Below, piece after piece: positions 1 through 5,948 of a stretch of 5,948 nt of DNA. Made by a program: the position numbers and the translations under genes. The stretch spans positions 1-5,948 of the forward strand of contig DAOUVG010000112.1 of assembly GCA_030667735.1 (NCBI GenBank). Direction: 5' to 3'. The notes under the pieces were generated by a model that was not told the DNA's origin, searched no databases, and saw only the letters and a list, made by a program, of their open reading frames with translations. Source of the stretch: Dehalococcoidales bacterium (lineage in GTDB: Bacteria; Chloroflexota; Dehalococcoidia; Dehalococcoidales; Fen-1064). Position 1 is the first letter of the stretch, and every line of letters begins with the position of its first letter.

Positions 1-3000
1 GGGGGACAATGGGGAATATCCTATCGCCTGCTCAGGACATTTCTGCAGAAATCTCCCCGTCCGCCGAGTGACGAGGTGGGTGGCTATGGCATCGATAGCT
101 GGCTGGCTGCCACGGCAATCAGTAGCGACGCTCGCATCTGCGAAGCCAAACTGGGGATAAAGATACACAGACCTTCCCTGGCAAAAGCAGAACTGGTACT
201 GACTCAGGCGGTGAAGGTACTGTTTGCCCAGGTCCTGGCCGACCGTGACCGGTGGGAGAAAGCAGAGACAGCCGGCGAGCCTCTGGTGCAGACTTTGCCC
301 ACTTTTGGGACCAGGAAGCCACACCAGCCCGATGAGGTGGTCATTATCCCCCGGTATCTCGTGGATAGGTTCAAGCAGGGATTCTCCAGATTCCAGGCCC
401 TTTACCAGTGGGTCCTGCCCGACGACTACTACCGGCAGCTCGAAGTCCTGGCGGATACCGAGGCTGGTTCCTTCCGCTTCTCTCACAGGCTCTGGGCGCA
501 GGTGGTATATCACCTGTGGCTGGCTCTGGCCTTTACCAGGGATTTTGCCCAGGGAGACCTGATAAGTGCTCTGGTGACTGCATACTCCGGTCATCTCGCC
601 GGCTTTGTACAGGAAATGATAGCTCTCAGGGACAGGCTCAACTCCATTGACGCTGATGAAGCCGAGCGCCTGGTATCGCTTGAGGCGGAGAGAGAAGTCG
701 AGCTGATGGTGGACGAGTTCGTCCGCCTCAAGCCGGACTTCATAGCTGCCTGGGAGTCGCATCGGGAGGCCTTGAGACCCCCTGTGCCCAACGTTACCTA
801 CCGTGAGTTTGTGCCGGGCGTGCCCCTGGTCGTCCCTTCGGAAGTCACGGCCCCGGACGGCAACACAGTCACTGCTAATGCGGTATATGAGTCCGTTTTT
901 CACAGGTACAAGCAGCAATTCGAGGAGTTTGTGTATCAGAAGCTGAATGTCCCCCGGGAGGCAGGTTCCGGGGAGATTGTCAGCCGTATCAAGGCCTTTA
1001 TGATTCAGGTGGAAGTGGGGTTGAGCGAGACCATAGTACCGTGGGACCTTGCTACCGTAGCTGGAGTACAGGAGGCAGCAGACCTGGTATTCCGATTTTT
1101 CCAGCGCGCGGAAGGTCATGCCCTGGCTCCTGAGATGACCACCTGGCTGCTATGGCGGTACCCTCCCACCAATCTTATCACAAGGCTGGGTTACAGCTAC
1201 CTCAATGAACTGCTGACACGGTACGAACCCAACGATATCCTTGCCCTGGCCAGTTGGACGGAAGAGTACGACTACACGGAGCAGGTGGGAGCCTTAATCA
1301 GGGAGAGCGTGAGACCGGAGCATTTCGTGCGCTGTCTGCTTAAACCACTGGTTGTCGATATTGATGAGTTTCCTTCGCTGGCGGAGATGAAGGAGTCCCC
1401 TTCGTTGAGCAGGATTGCCGGCAGACTGGTTTTGAGTAACCTTCACAAGGGGATGGGCGGTGAATTTCCCAGACTGCGCTATCTTACCACTATTGCCAAG
1501 AGCGTCATCGAGGCAGAGAGATTCGGGGAGGTATGGCAGCAGTTCGCTGAGGAAAGGAAGGACTTTGCCGAGAAGGTAGTGAACGTCCTGGAGGGACACT
1601 GGGGGAAGACACCGCTCTCGGCGCACAATATCTTCGAGAACGGTCACGAGCGTGTGTTTGTGGAACGATTGCGCGATATGGCCCGACAGATTGTCCAGGA
1701 GGCACCCGGAGACAATGCACGGGCATCCCTCGCCGGGCATCTCAATGACGTTGCTGATTCCTACCACCTGGCCCTGACACTCTCTGATGGGACGTTTGTG
1801 CCCTGCTCGGCCTGGAGCTGGGCAAGCTACAGCTTCAAGGGAGGGACAGGTCTGCCGACGCCGCTTTCGCTTCACGTGGAGCGTGACTGGTCTTCCCGGG
1901 ACTTCCTCACCGAGTATTTCAAAGCGGCTGGCGGGGACGAGAAGACAATTGAAAACAAGATAAGAGAACTGATGGCCGACGGCAGGGAGTATGAGGACCT
2001 GGCCCCACTCCTGCTGGGTGAAATCCAGGGTGCCGGAACGGTGGTCAAACGGGGTATCCCCACCGAGGAGCAGCCGCCGGCAAGACCGCTGGTCCGCTTT
2101 GCCGGAAACCCCGTACTCCGGCCCATCAAGGAACACTACTGGGAGTCCAGGTACCTGCTCAACCCCGGCGCCATCCGCCTGAACGGCAGGGTCTACATTG
2201 TCTACCGTGCCTTTGGAGATGATGACATTTCCCGCCTCGGGCTGGCGGTGAGTGAAGATGGGTTTACCTTCACGGAAAGGCTGGAGGAACCGATATTCGA
2301 GCCGATGACTCCCAGCGAGGAAAAAGGCTGTGAGGACCCCCGGTTGACGCTCATAGACGGTCGTGTCTATATGCTCTACACCGCTTACAGCGGCACCATC
2401 GCTCAGATTGCCGCGGCCTCCATTAGTGTCGAGGACTTCGTGGGCTACCGCTGGAAGAACTGGCATAGACACGGACTTGTCTTCCCGGGATTCACCGATA
2501 AGGACGCTACCCTGTTCCCGGAACAACTTGACGGCAAATATGCCATGCTGCACCGGGTAGACCCGCATATCTGGATTACTTTCTCCACGCATTTGCGTTG
2601 CCCCTGGCCCAGAAAGGAGCACGCGATACTGGCAGGTTCCCGGTCGGGAATGGTATGGGACGCCCTCAAAATCGGTGGCGGCGCCCAACCGATAAAGACC
2701 GAATACGGCTGGCTGCTCGTCTACCACGGAGTGGACCATAACCATGTCTATAGACTGGGTGTCATGCTGGTTGACCTGGCCGACCCTACCGTCCTCATTT
2801 ACCGCTCACCCAACTTCATCCTCGAACCAACGGAGAGGTTTGAGGTTGGCGAGAAGGACGAGTCCTGGGTACCGAACGTGGTTTTCACCTGTGGTGCCGT
2901 GTCGCGGGACGGAGGCAAGGAGATACTGACTGCCCGCGATGAAGTGCTGGTATATTACGGTGCCGCCGACTCCGTAATTGGTGTTGCTACCGCCAGAATC

Positions 3001-3030
3001 GAGGACCTGATACCTGAGGAGTTCAGGTAG
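1..3030 (+). CDS. Glycosyltransferase (GT2-like, C-terminal part) fused through an unknown ~440-residue region to a GH130 glycoside phosphorylase/hydrolase; 5' partial
   Basis: The frame is open from base 1, so the true start and most of the catalytic glycosyltransferase domain lie outside the window; 1009 residues are visible (residue 1 = base 1). Residues 29-60 (YGIDSW, then CEAKLG and KIHRP) and a helical stretch at 160-206 (FSHRLWAQVVYHLW) resemble the C-terminal part of GT2-type enzymes related to glucosyl/mannosyl-glycerate synthases. Residues 258-697 match nothing I know; they look mostly helical, with an aromatic, glycine-rich patch near 600-620. Residues 698-1009 are a full-length GH130 domain: NPGAI (721), YRA (735), SRLGLAVS (744), GCEDPR (776-781, presumed catalytic Asp779), KDATLFPE (834), HR (851-852), YHG (908-910), and a closing YYGAADSVIGVATARI. 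Known GH130 enzymes cleave beta-mannosides, mostly by phosphorolysis to mannose 1-phosphate. A role in making and recycling a mannoside or related glycoside is inferred. The protein is probably cytoplasmic, but its N-terminus is not visible. Confidence 0.85.
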   Translation, partial: GGQWGISYRLLRTFLQKSPRPPSDEVGGYGIDSWLAATAISSDARICEAKLGIKIHRPSLAKAELVLTQAVKVLFAQVLADRDRWEKAETAGEPLVQTLPTFGTRKPHQPDEVVIIPRYLVDRFKQGFSRFQALYQWVLPDDYYRQLEVLADTEAGSFRFSHRLWAQVVYHLWLALAFTRDFAQGDLISALVTAYSGHLAGFVQEMIALRDRLNSIDADEAERLVSLEAEREVELMVDEFVRLKPDFIAAWESHREALRPPVPNVTYREFVPGVPLVVPSEVTAPDGNTVTANAVYESVFHRYKQQFEEFVYQKLNVPREAGSGEIVSRIKAFMIQVEVGLSETIVPWDLATVAGVQEAADLVFRFFQRAEGHALAPEMTTWLLWRYPPTNLITRLGYSYLNELLTRYEPNDILALASWTEEYDYTEQVGALIRESVRPEHFVRCLLKPLVVDIDEFPSLAEMKESPSLSRIAGRLVLSNLHKGMGGEFPRLRYLTTIAKSVIEAERFGEVWQQFAEERKDFAEKVVNVLEGHWGKTPLSAHNIFENGHERVFVERLRDMARQIVQEAPGDNARASLAGHLNDVADSYHLALTLSDGTFVPCSAWSWASYSFKGGTGLPTPLSLHVERDWSSRDFLTEYFKAAGGDEKTIENKIRELMADGREYEDLAPLLLGEIQGAGTVVKRGIPTEEQPPARPLVRFAGNPVLRPIKEHYWESRYLLNPGAIRLNGRVYIVYRAFGDDDISRLGLAVSEDGFTFTERLEEPIFEPMTPSEEKGCEDPRLTLIDGRVYMLYTAYSGTIAQIAAASISVEDFVGYRWKNWHRHGLVFPGFTDKDATLFPEQLDGKYAMLHRVDPHIWITFSTHLRCPWPRKEHAILAGSRSGMVWDALKIGGGAQPIKTEYGWLLVYHGVDHNHVYRLGVMLVDLADPTVLIYRSPNFILEPTERFEVGEKDESWVPNVVFTCGAVSRDGGKEILTARDEVLVYYGAADSVIGVATARIEDLIPEEFR

Positions 3031-3034
3031 CTGC

Positions 3035-3069
3035 GCACCCGGTGGGTGCCGGCATCAGCCGGTGGGTGC
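3035..3069. repeat. Convergent-gene junction with short hairpins and an 11-base direct repeat
   Basis: The 43 bases between the stop of the plus-strand fusion gene and the stop of the minus-strand transporter gene hold two overlapping small palindromes. GCACCC/GGGTGC has a 3-base loop (3035-3049), and CCGGC/GCCGG has a 4-base loop (3049-3062). CCGGTGGGTGC occurs twice as a direct repeat, at 3039-3049 and 3059-3069. Neither hairpin is followed by a T-run on either strand, so an intrinsic bidirectional terminator is possible but weak. Confidence 0.4.
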
Positions 3070-3073
3070 GTCG

Positions 3074-4300
3074 CTATCCCGGGCTCTGCCGCTTCTGCCT
3101 CAGAAAGTAGAAACCGACCAGGGAGGCTGCTGCCAGGGCTGCCCAGAATACGAAGGGAAGGCTCAGGTTGGTGTCGGCCAGGCTGTTGCCAATGGGTGGT
3201 GAAACAAAGGAGCTCGCTCGGGAGAGGGTCAGGATAATCCCCATGGCAGTCCCGGCGTAGGTTACCCCGATGCCTTCCGTCTCGATAATCGTTGTCATCA
3301 GTACCGCCATGAAACCATCGCGGACGACTCCGGCAATCACCACCGCCAGCCAGACCGCAGAGCCTCCGACCACTGACAGCAGACCGACACCAACTACCGT
3401 CATCAGCGTGGCACCAAACAGGACCGTCTTCCTCGAGCGAAGTCTGCCGGACAGCAGAGCCAGTGGGATGACACCCACGATGCTGGTGGCATGGAATGTT
3501 GCCAGGGCGCCGTCGGCGCTGGCCGGCGTCCAGCCGATGTCCCGGAGATAGAGTGGCAGGTAGCCGAGCGTTCCCTGTACACACCCTGTCTGGCCGACCA
3601 GGATGAAGCCCAGCAGCCAGACATACCGGTTTCTGGCTACCCGTGACAGCGCCTGGCGAAACGGTACCGTTACTGCCTCGCTCTCCGACGACTCAGCCTG
3701 CTCCGGCTGGCTGCGCGTAAGCATCCAGAGGATACCGATAACGACGGATATTCCCCCGTAGAGGAAGAGGACGTTCCTCCACCCGCCGAGTGCCGGCGAG
3801 AGTACGGTGGCGCTTATCATCGCCCCCACGGTGAAGCCTACCGCCATGCCCATCGAGACCACCCCGTTTGCCAACCCCAGGCGTCGGCCCGAGAACCAGA
3901 TACCGCAGGTCTTGTGGACTACCGGGGGGATAGTGGCCGTCAGGAGTCCGAAGAGAAACAGGGTACCCACCAGCGTGGCGAAATCCCCGGACAGTCCCCG
4001 AAGAGCACCGGCCAGCCCTGCCAGCAGGCAGGATACCGCCAGGACACGCTTCGCCCCGAAGCGGTCACCGAGCAGCCCGCCGGCCAGCACCACGAACATC
4101 CCGGCCAGCGGGGCCATCCCCCAGACAGCGCCTATCTGCACCAGGTTCAGGTTCAGGTCCCGCCCAATCTCCTCGAAGAGGACGGGCAGGCACATGGTTG
4201 GCATGGCGACCACGAAGGTGAAGGTCAGCGCCGACAGGGCGAGGATGAACCAGCGGTAGTAGGACTTACTATTATTCATGTCTGCTGTTGGTACTCCCAT
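3074..4300 (-). CDS. Major facilitator superfamily (MFS) transporter, substrate unknown
   Basis: This 408-residue integral membrane protein has the usual length and hydrophobicity pattern of a 12-helix MFS carrier. Helix 1 is at about 16-38. The loop between helices 2 and 3 carries MFS motif A (GGLLGDRFGAKR, 74-85), and a degenerate partner sits at 285-294 (GRLRSRKTVL). The stretch WFSGRRLGLANGVVSMG at 135-151 resembles the helix 4-5 region of NarK/OFA/CynX-like carriers. An acidic, non-hydrophobic loop at 198-210 separates the two six-helix halves. The encoded start is ambiguous: the ATG at 4300 directly abuts a GGGG run, while the ATG at 4279 (MNNSKSYYRW) lies 14 bases after GGGAG and gives a more usual short cytoplasmic tail. 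The gene converges with the fusion gene and is separated from the upstream HAD gene by a repeat cluster. The sequence does not reveal a substrate; a link to glycoside export or uptake would be guesswork. Confidence 0.9.
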   Translation of the reverse strand: MGVPTADMNNSKSYYRWFILALSALTFTFVVAMPTMCLPVLFEEIGRDLNLNLVQIGAVWGMAPLAGMFVVLAGGLLGDRFGAKRVLAVSCLLAGLAGALRGLSGDFATLVGTLFLFGLLTATIPPVVHKTCGIWFSGRRLGLANGVVSMGMAVGFTVGAMISATVLSPALGGWRNVLFLYGGISVVIGILWMLTRSQPEQAESSESEAVTVPFRQALSRVARNRYVWLLGFILVGQTGCVQGTLGYLPLYLRDIGWTPASADGALATFHATSIVGVIPLALLSGRLRSRKTVLFGATLMTVVGVGLLSVVGGSAVWLAVVIAGVVRDGFMAVLMTTIIETEGIGVTYAGTAMGIILTLSRASSFVSPPIGNSLADTNLSLPFVFWAALAAASLVGFYFLRQKRQSPG

Positions 4301-4344
4301 CCCCTAGCAGGTGATGAAAAACCCTTTCGACCATCCCCCTGACC

Positions 4345-4376
4345 CCTGCCAAAGGGGCAGGCCCATCAGAATGGGC
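4345..4376. repeat. Tandem hairpins, second with CAGA loop (copy 1)
   Basis: Two perfect palindromes overlap by one base: CCTGCC/GGCAGG with a 5-base loop (4345-4361) and GCCCAT/ATGGGC with loop CAGA (4361-4376). The second, together with its flanks (GCAG before, CACCC after), matches the hairpin at 4458-4475 and looks like a diverged copy of the same element. They lie just upstream of the MFS start and could form in its leader RNA. Confidence 0.6.
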
Positions 4377-4457
4377 ACCCCCTCTGGGCTCCCCTTGTTT
4401 ATACATACTACGCTTTTCCACGATTTTCGTCTCACAGTATCTTCTCTACTGAAGCAG

Positions 4458-4475
4458 CGCCCCTCAGAAGGGGCG
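4458..4475. repeat. CAGA-loop hairpin (copy 2)
   Basis: This is a perfect 7-base stem, CGCCCCT/AGGGGCG, closing the loop CAGA. It is preceded by GCAG and followed by GGCACCC, as in the copy at 4361-4376. The two copies differ in the stem by paired changes (CAT/ATG in one, CCT/AGG in the other), so pairing is kept. Confidence 0.6.
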
Positions 4476-4510
4476 GCACCCTTTTGAACTGCCCTGAGAC
4501 TCGATGGCAA

Positions 4511-4590
4511 CTGTCATTATGAGGAGCACCAGCCTTTCCTGTCATTGCGAGCAGGGCTCTGAGCAAAGCGAGGAGACACCGAAGCAATCT
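4511..4590. repeat. Dispersed intergenic repeat of the GTCATTGCGAG...GAAGCAATC type, with a second partial copy
   Basis: CTGTCATTGCGAGCAG begins at 4539 and the unit closes with CGAAGCAATCTG near 4580-4591, where ATTGC (4544-4548) can pair with GCAAT (4584-4588). I recall a similar intergenic element (GTCATTGCGAGGAGCGAAGCGACGAAGCAATC) recurring in many genomes, including Dehalococcoidia and deltaproteobacteria. Here the inside is interrupted by extra bases (AGGGCTCTGAGCAA and AGACAC). CTGTCATTATGAGGAGCA at 4511-4528 looks like the 5' end of a second, decayed copy. Confidence 0.5.
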
Positions 4591-4608
4591 GTTGGGTGAA
4601 AGACGAAT

Positions 4609-4647
4609 CAAGGGGGACACCCCCTTGAAATCCCCCTCAAGAGGGGG
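4609..4647. repeat. Pair of C/G-run hairpins downstream of the HAD gene, possible transcript end
   Basis: Two strong palindromes sit side by side: CAAGGGGG/CCCCCTTG with loop ACA (4609-4627) and CCCCCTC/GAGGGGG around AA (4632-4647). On the minus strand they begin about 40 bases after the HAD stop codon. Each is followed there by only a short T-containing stretch (ATTTC, ATTCG), so they may stall or protect the end of the ispG-HAD transcript, but they are not textbook intrinsic terminators. The C-run/G-run design suggests a mobile palindromic repeat. Confidence 0.5.
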
Positions 4648-4685
4648 CGCCTCTCTAAAACTCTCCTTTCGCCCTTCACCCCACG

Positions 4686-5387
4686 TCATCTGGTCATCTT
4701 GCGCAGCAAGTCCGGTAGTTCCATAATCCGGTCAATTACCGCTCCATTCCAGTCCGCTATTTCAGGTCTATCTCTATCGTAGACATCATTCAAGTCGGTT
4801 CGCTTCAGTATCGGTAGCATCCCTGCAACCGCTGCCCCCTTCAACTCGTCACTGCCGCCATCACCGACGTAGATACACTCCGGCGGTTGGACCTGAAGTC
4901 GATGTGCAGCGACCTGATAGATGACAATGTTCGGCTTGCTGACGCGTTCTTCACAGGAGAAGACTGGTACATCAATGAGTCGCGCCAGTGGATACTCTTC
5001 CCAGAGCAAGGGGACCTCGGGGCCACAATCACTGATGAGTCCGTATTTCAGTCCTCGGACTTTCAGCATTCTTAGTGCTTCCAGCACTTCTTGTTCCGGC
5101 ACGAGCGCATCCGCCATGAATTCATAGTGATACCTTGCAGCTTGCGTGATTTGACTGGCGTCCACTTCCAAACCGAAACGAGAGCATATATCCTGAATAT
5201 TGTCCTCAAAGGAAGCGTAGTGTCCCAGACATTTACCGCTGTACGTTTCCCCGACCAGTTGCCAGAACTCAGGGAATGGAACACCCACAGCTTCGGCCAT
5301 CCTGGCATTCACCTGGTCGTACTCCTGACGGGTGAAACTCCTGACCAGCGTGCCAAACAGGTCAAAGACAACGGCCCTATAGCTCAT
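4686..5387 (-). CDS. HAD-superfamily hydrolase, SDCG/GDGGSDE type, substrate unknown
   Basis: This 233-residue soluble protein has the four HAD motifs in order. Motif I is VFDLFGTL with nucleophile Asp9, motif II is LISDCG with Ser119, motif III is SKPN with Lys151, and motif IV is YVGDGGSDE with Asp176 and Asp180. A helical cap occupies about 20-95, as in subfamily IA. Phe11 stands where classical HAD phosphatases have the second aspartate (DxD), so ordinary phosphatase chemistry is not assured; the DLFGT form occurs in many uncharacterised HAD proteins. The pair FSCEERVSKP and VGDGGSDEL marks a subset I recall from actinobacteria and Chloroflexota without known substrate. The ATG at 5387 is kept because motif I follows at once; GAGGG lies only one base upstream, closer than usual. 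The gene starts 60 bases after the ispG stop codon, so co-transcription is likely. Confidence 0.88.
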   Translation of the reverse strand: MSYRAVVFDLFGTLVRSFTRQEYDQVNARMAEAVGVPFPEFWQLVGETYSGKCLGHYASFEDNIQDICSRFGLEVDASQITQAARYHYEFMADALVPEQEVLEALRMLKVRGLKYGLISDCGPEVPLLWEEYPLARLIDVPVFSCEERVSKPNIVIYQVAAHRLQVQPPECIYVGDGGSDELKGAAVAGMLPILKRTDLNDVYDRDRPEIADWNGAVIDRIMELPDLLRKMTR

Positions 5388-5447
5388 TCCCTCTTTTCTC
5401 TCAGTTTTTTGGCATGGGACTCATTCCCGGCTGTTCGTCCGCCATCC

Positions 5448-5948
5448 CTACACCTTTTGAACCTCTTCCATCAGCGCCTCAAGGAAGTCCTTCTCCTCCA
5501 CCGTCCTGACCTGCTCACCCTTCCGGAAGATAACGCCCCGACCCTTACCGCAGGCTATGCCGACATCGGCGTCCTTTGCCTCGCCGGGGCCGTTGACCAC
5601 GCAGCCCATCACGGCCACCTTTATCGGCCGGTCTATCTTCGCCAGCCTTTCTTCTACGGCTTGAGCCAGTCCGATGATATCCACCTCTGTACGACCGCAG
5701 GACGGGCAACTGACCAGCACCGGACCGTGCTGCCTGAGGTCAAGGCTCTTCCCTGGGGTGCGCCGTCAGCGATACCCTTATCGTATCCCCGATACCCATG
5801 TAGAGCAGCGTGCCAATGCCCACCGCGCTGCGGATGACGCCGGTCCTCGGCGTTCCTGCCTCGGTAACCCCGATGTGCAGCGGGTAGGGTATCTTATCTG
5901 CGATGTTCTTATAAGCCTCCACGGTGGTGGGCACGTCGAAAGCCTTCA
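5448..5948 (-). pseudogene. ispG: ispG (gcpE), 4-hydroxy-3-methylbut-2-en-1-yl diphosphate synthase, 3' part, broken by an apparent ~29-base deletion; 5' end outside window
   Basis: IspG is the 4Fe-4S enzyme that converts methylerythritol cyclodiphosphate to HMBPP in the MEP isoprenoid pathway. The frame entering from the right edge reads [24 protein letters not shown] and [17 protein letters not shown], the end of the TIM-barrel domain, then stops at TGA 5740-5742. The following Fe-S domain lies in another frame from about 5747: [22 protein letters not shown] with cysteine codons at 5706-5708 and 5697-5699, then MGCVVNGPGEA with the third cysteine at 5601-5603 and the glutamate at 5580-5582, stop at 5448-5450. 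All four cluster ligands are therefore present but out of frame with the barrel. Compared with the E. coli sequence (PVEEIKVGFDILKSL, from memory), the eight residues between EE and KSL are missing. Neither product would be active alone. It may be a true null allele beside another copy, or an assembly artefact. Confidence 0.85.

Larger units (their letters stand above)
4301..4685. other. Repeat-rich intergenic region, no credible gene
   Basis: These 385 bases separate the HAD gene from the MFS gene, both on the minus strand. They hold at least five perfect palindromes, two copies of a CAGA-loop hairpin, and one dispersed-type repeat; these are listed separately. Short open frames crossing the region read low-complexity repeat sequence such as RCLLALLRALLAMTG and resemble no protein. 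The only AT-rich segment is 4395-4440. On the minus strand it contains TATAAA at about 4400, roughly 100 bases upstream of the MFS start, but without a convincing -35 box, so a promoter for the transporter there is only a possibility. Confidence 0.7.

Noticed and set aside
76..78. GTG at 76 as the start codon of the large fusion protein
   Set aside because: The same frame is open back to base 1 and the upstream codons (GISYRLLRTFL) read as part of the glycosyltransferase fold. The gene begins outside the window.
1294..2745. Long open frame of 483 codons on the minus strand inside the fusion gene
   Set aside because: It is antisense to a region with clear GH130 motifs and resembles no protein; this is a shadow caused by codon bias.
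3807..4342. Two overlapping plus-strand open frames opposite the MFS gene
   Set aside because: Their translations are proline-, arginine- and glutamine-rich antisense products of membrane-helix codons.
4395..4440. Minus-strand promoter for the MFS gene around TATAAA
   Set aside because: A -10-like box is visible but no acceptable -35 box lies 16-18 bases upstream, so it is not listed as a separate feature.
4301..4685. CRISPR array or tRNA in the repeat gap
   Set aside because: The repeats are not evenly spaced or identical, and no cloverleaf with a T-loop GTTCRA sequence can be drawn.
4432..4689. 85-codon minus-strand open frame in the repeat gap
   Set aside because: The translation is made of repeat units and the frame overlaps the end of the HAD gene; no coding character.
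5740..5760. Programmed frameshift restoring full-length IspG
   Set aside because: No slippery run is present at the junction, and about eight to ten conserved residues are missing, so a frame change alone would not rebuild the normal protein.
5091..5837. Open frame of 248 codons on the plus strand across the HAD start and ispG
   Set aside because: It lies opposite two recognisable genes, and its translation is low-complexity and has no domain signature.

Overview
The window carries four protein-coding loci and one repeat-rich gap. Base composition is moderately GC-rich throughout. Protein style (a glycosyltransferase-GH130 fusion, IspG with the SCPSCGR signature, a SDCG-type HAD protein) and the intergenic repeat resembling GTCATTGCGAG...GAAGCAATC suggest a bacterium of the Chloroflexota, perhaps near Dehalococcoidia. 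This is inference from recall and no marker gene here proves it.

Layout. (1) Bases 1-3030, plus strand: the last 1009 residues of a very large protein that enters from the left edge. It joins the C-terminal part of a family-2-type glycosyltransferase, about 440 residues I do not recognise, and a complete C-terminal GH130 glycoside phosphorylase/hydrolase domain. (2) Bases 3031-3073: a short convergent junction with small GC-rich hairpins and an 11-base direct repeat. (3) Bases 3074-4300, minus strand: a 12-helix-type MFS transporter. (4) Bases 4301-4685: no credible gene, but a cluster of palindromic and dispersed-type repeats. (5) Bases 4686-5387, minus strand: a HAD-superfamily protein. (6) Bases 5448-5948, minus strand: the C-terminal part of ispG (MEP isoprenoid pathway), entering from the right edge and broken by an apparent deletion of about 29 bases.

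The three minus-strand genes run ispG, HAD, MFS. ispG and HAD are 60 bases apart and may be co-transcribed. The MFS gene is separated from them by the repeat cluster and is probably expressed independently. Nothing in the sequence ties the transporter to the plus-strand fusion protein apart from adjacency. The most interesting items are the domain architecture of the fusion protein with its unassigned middle region, an apparent substitution at a GH130 phosphate-site position, and the short-repeat deletion in ispG.
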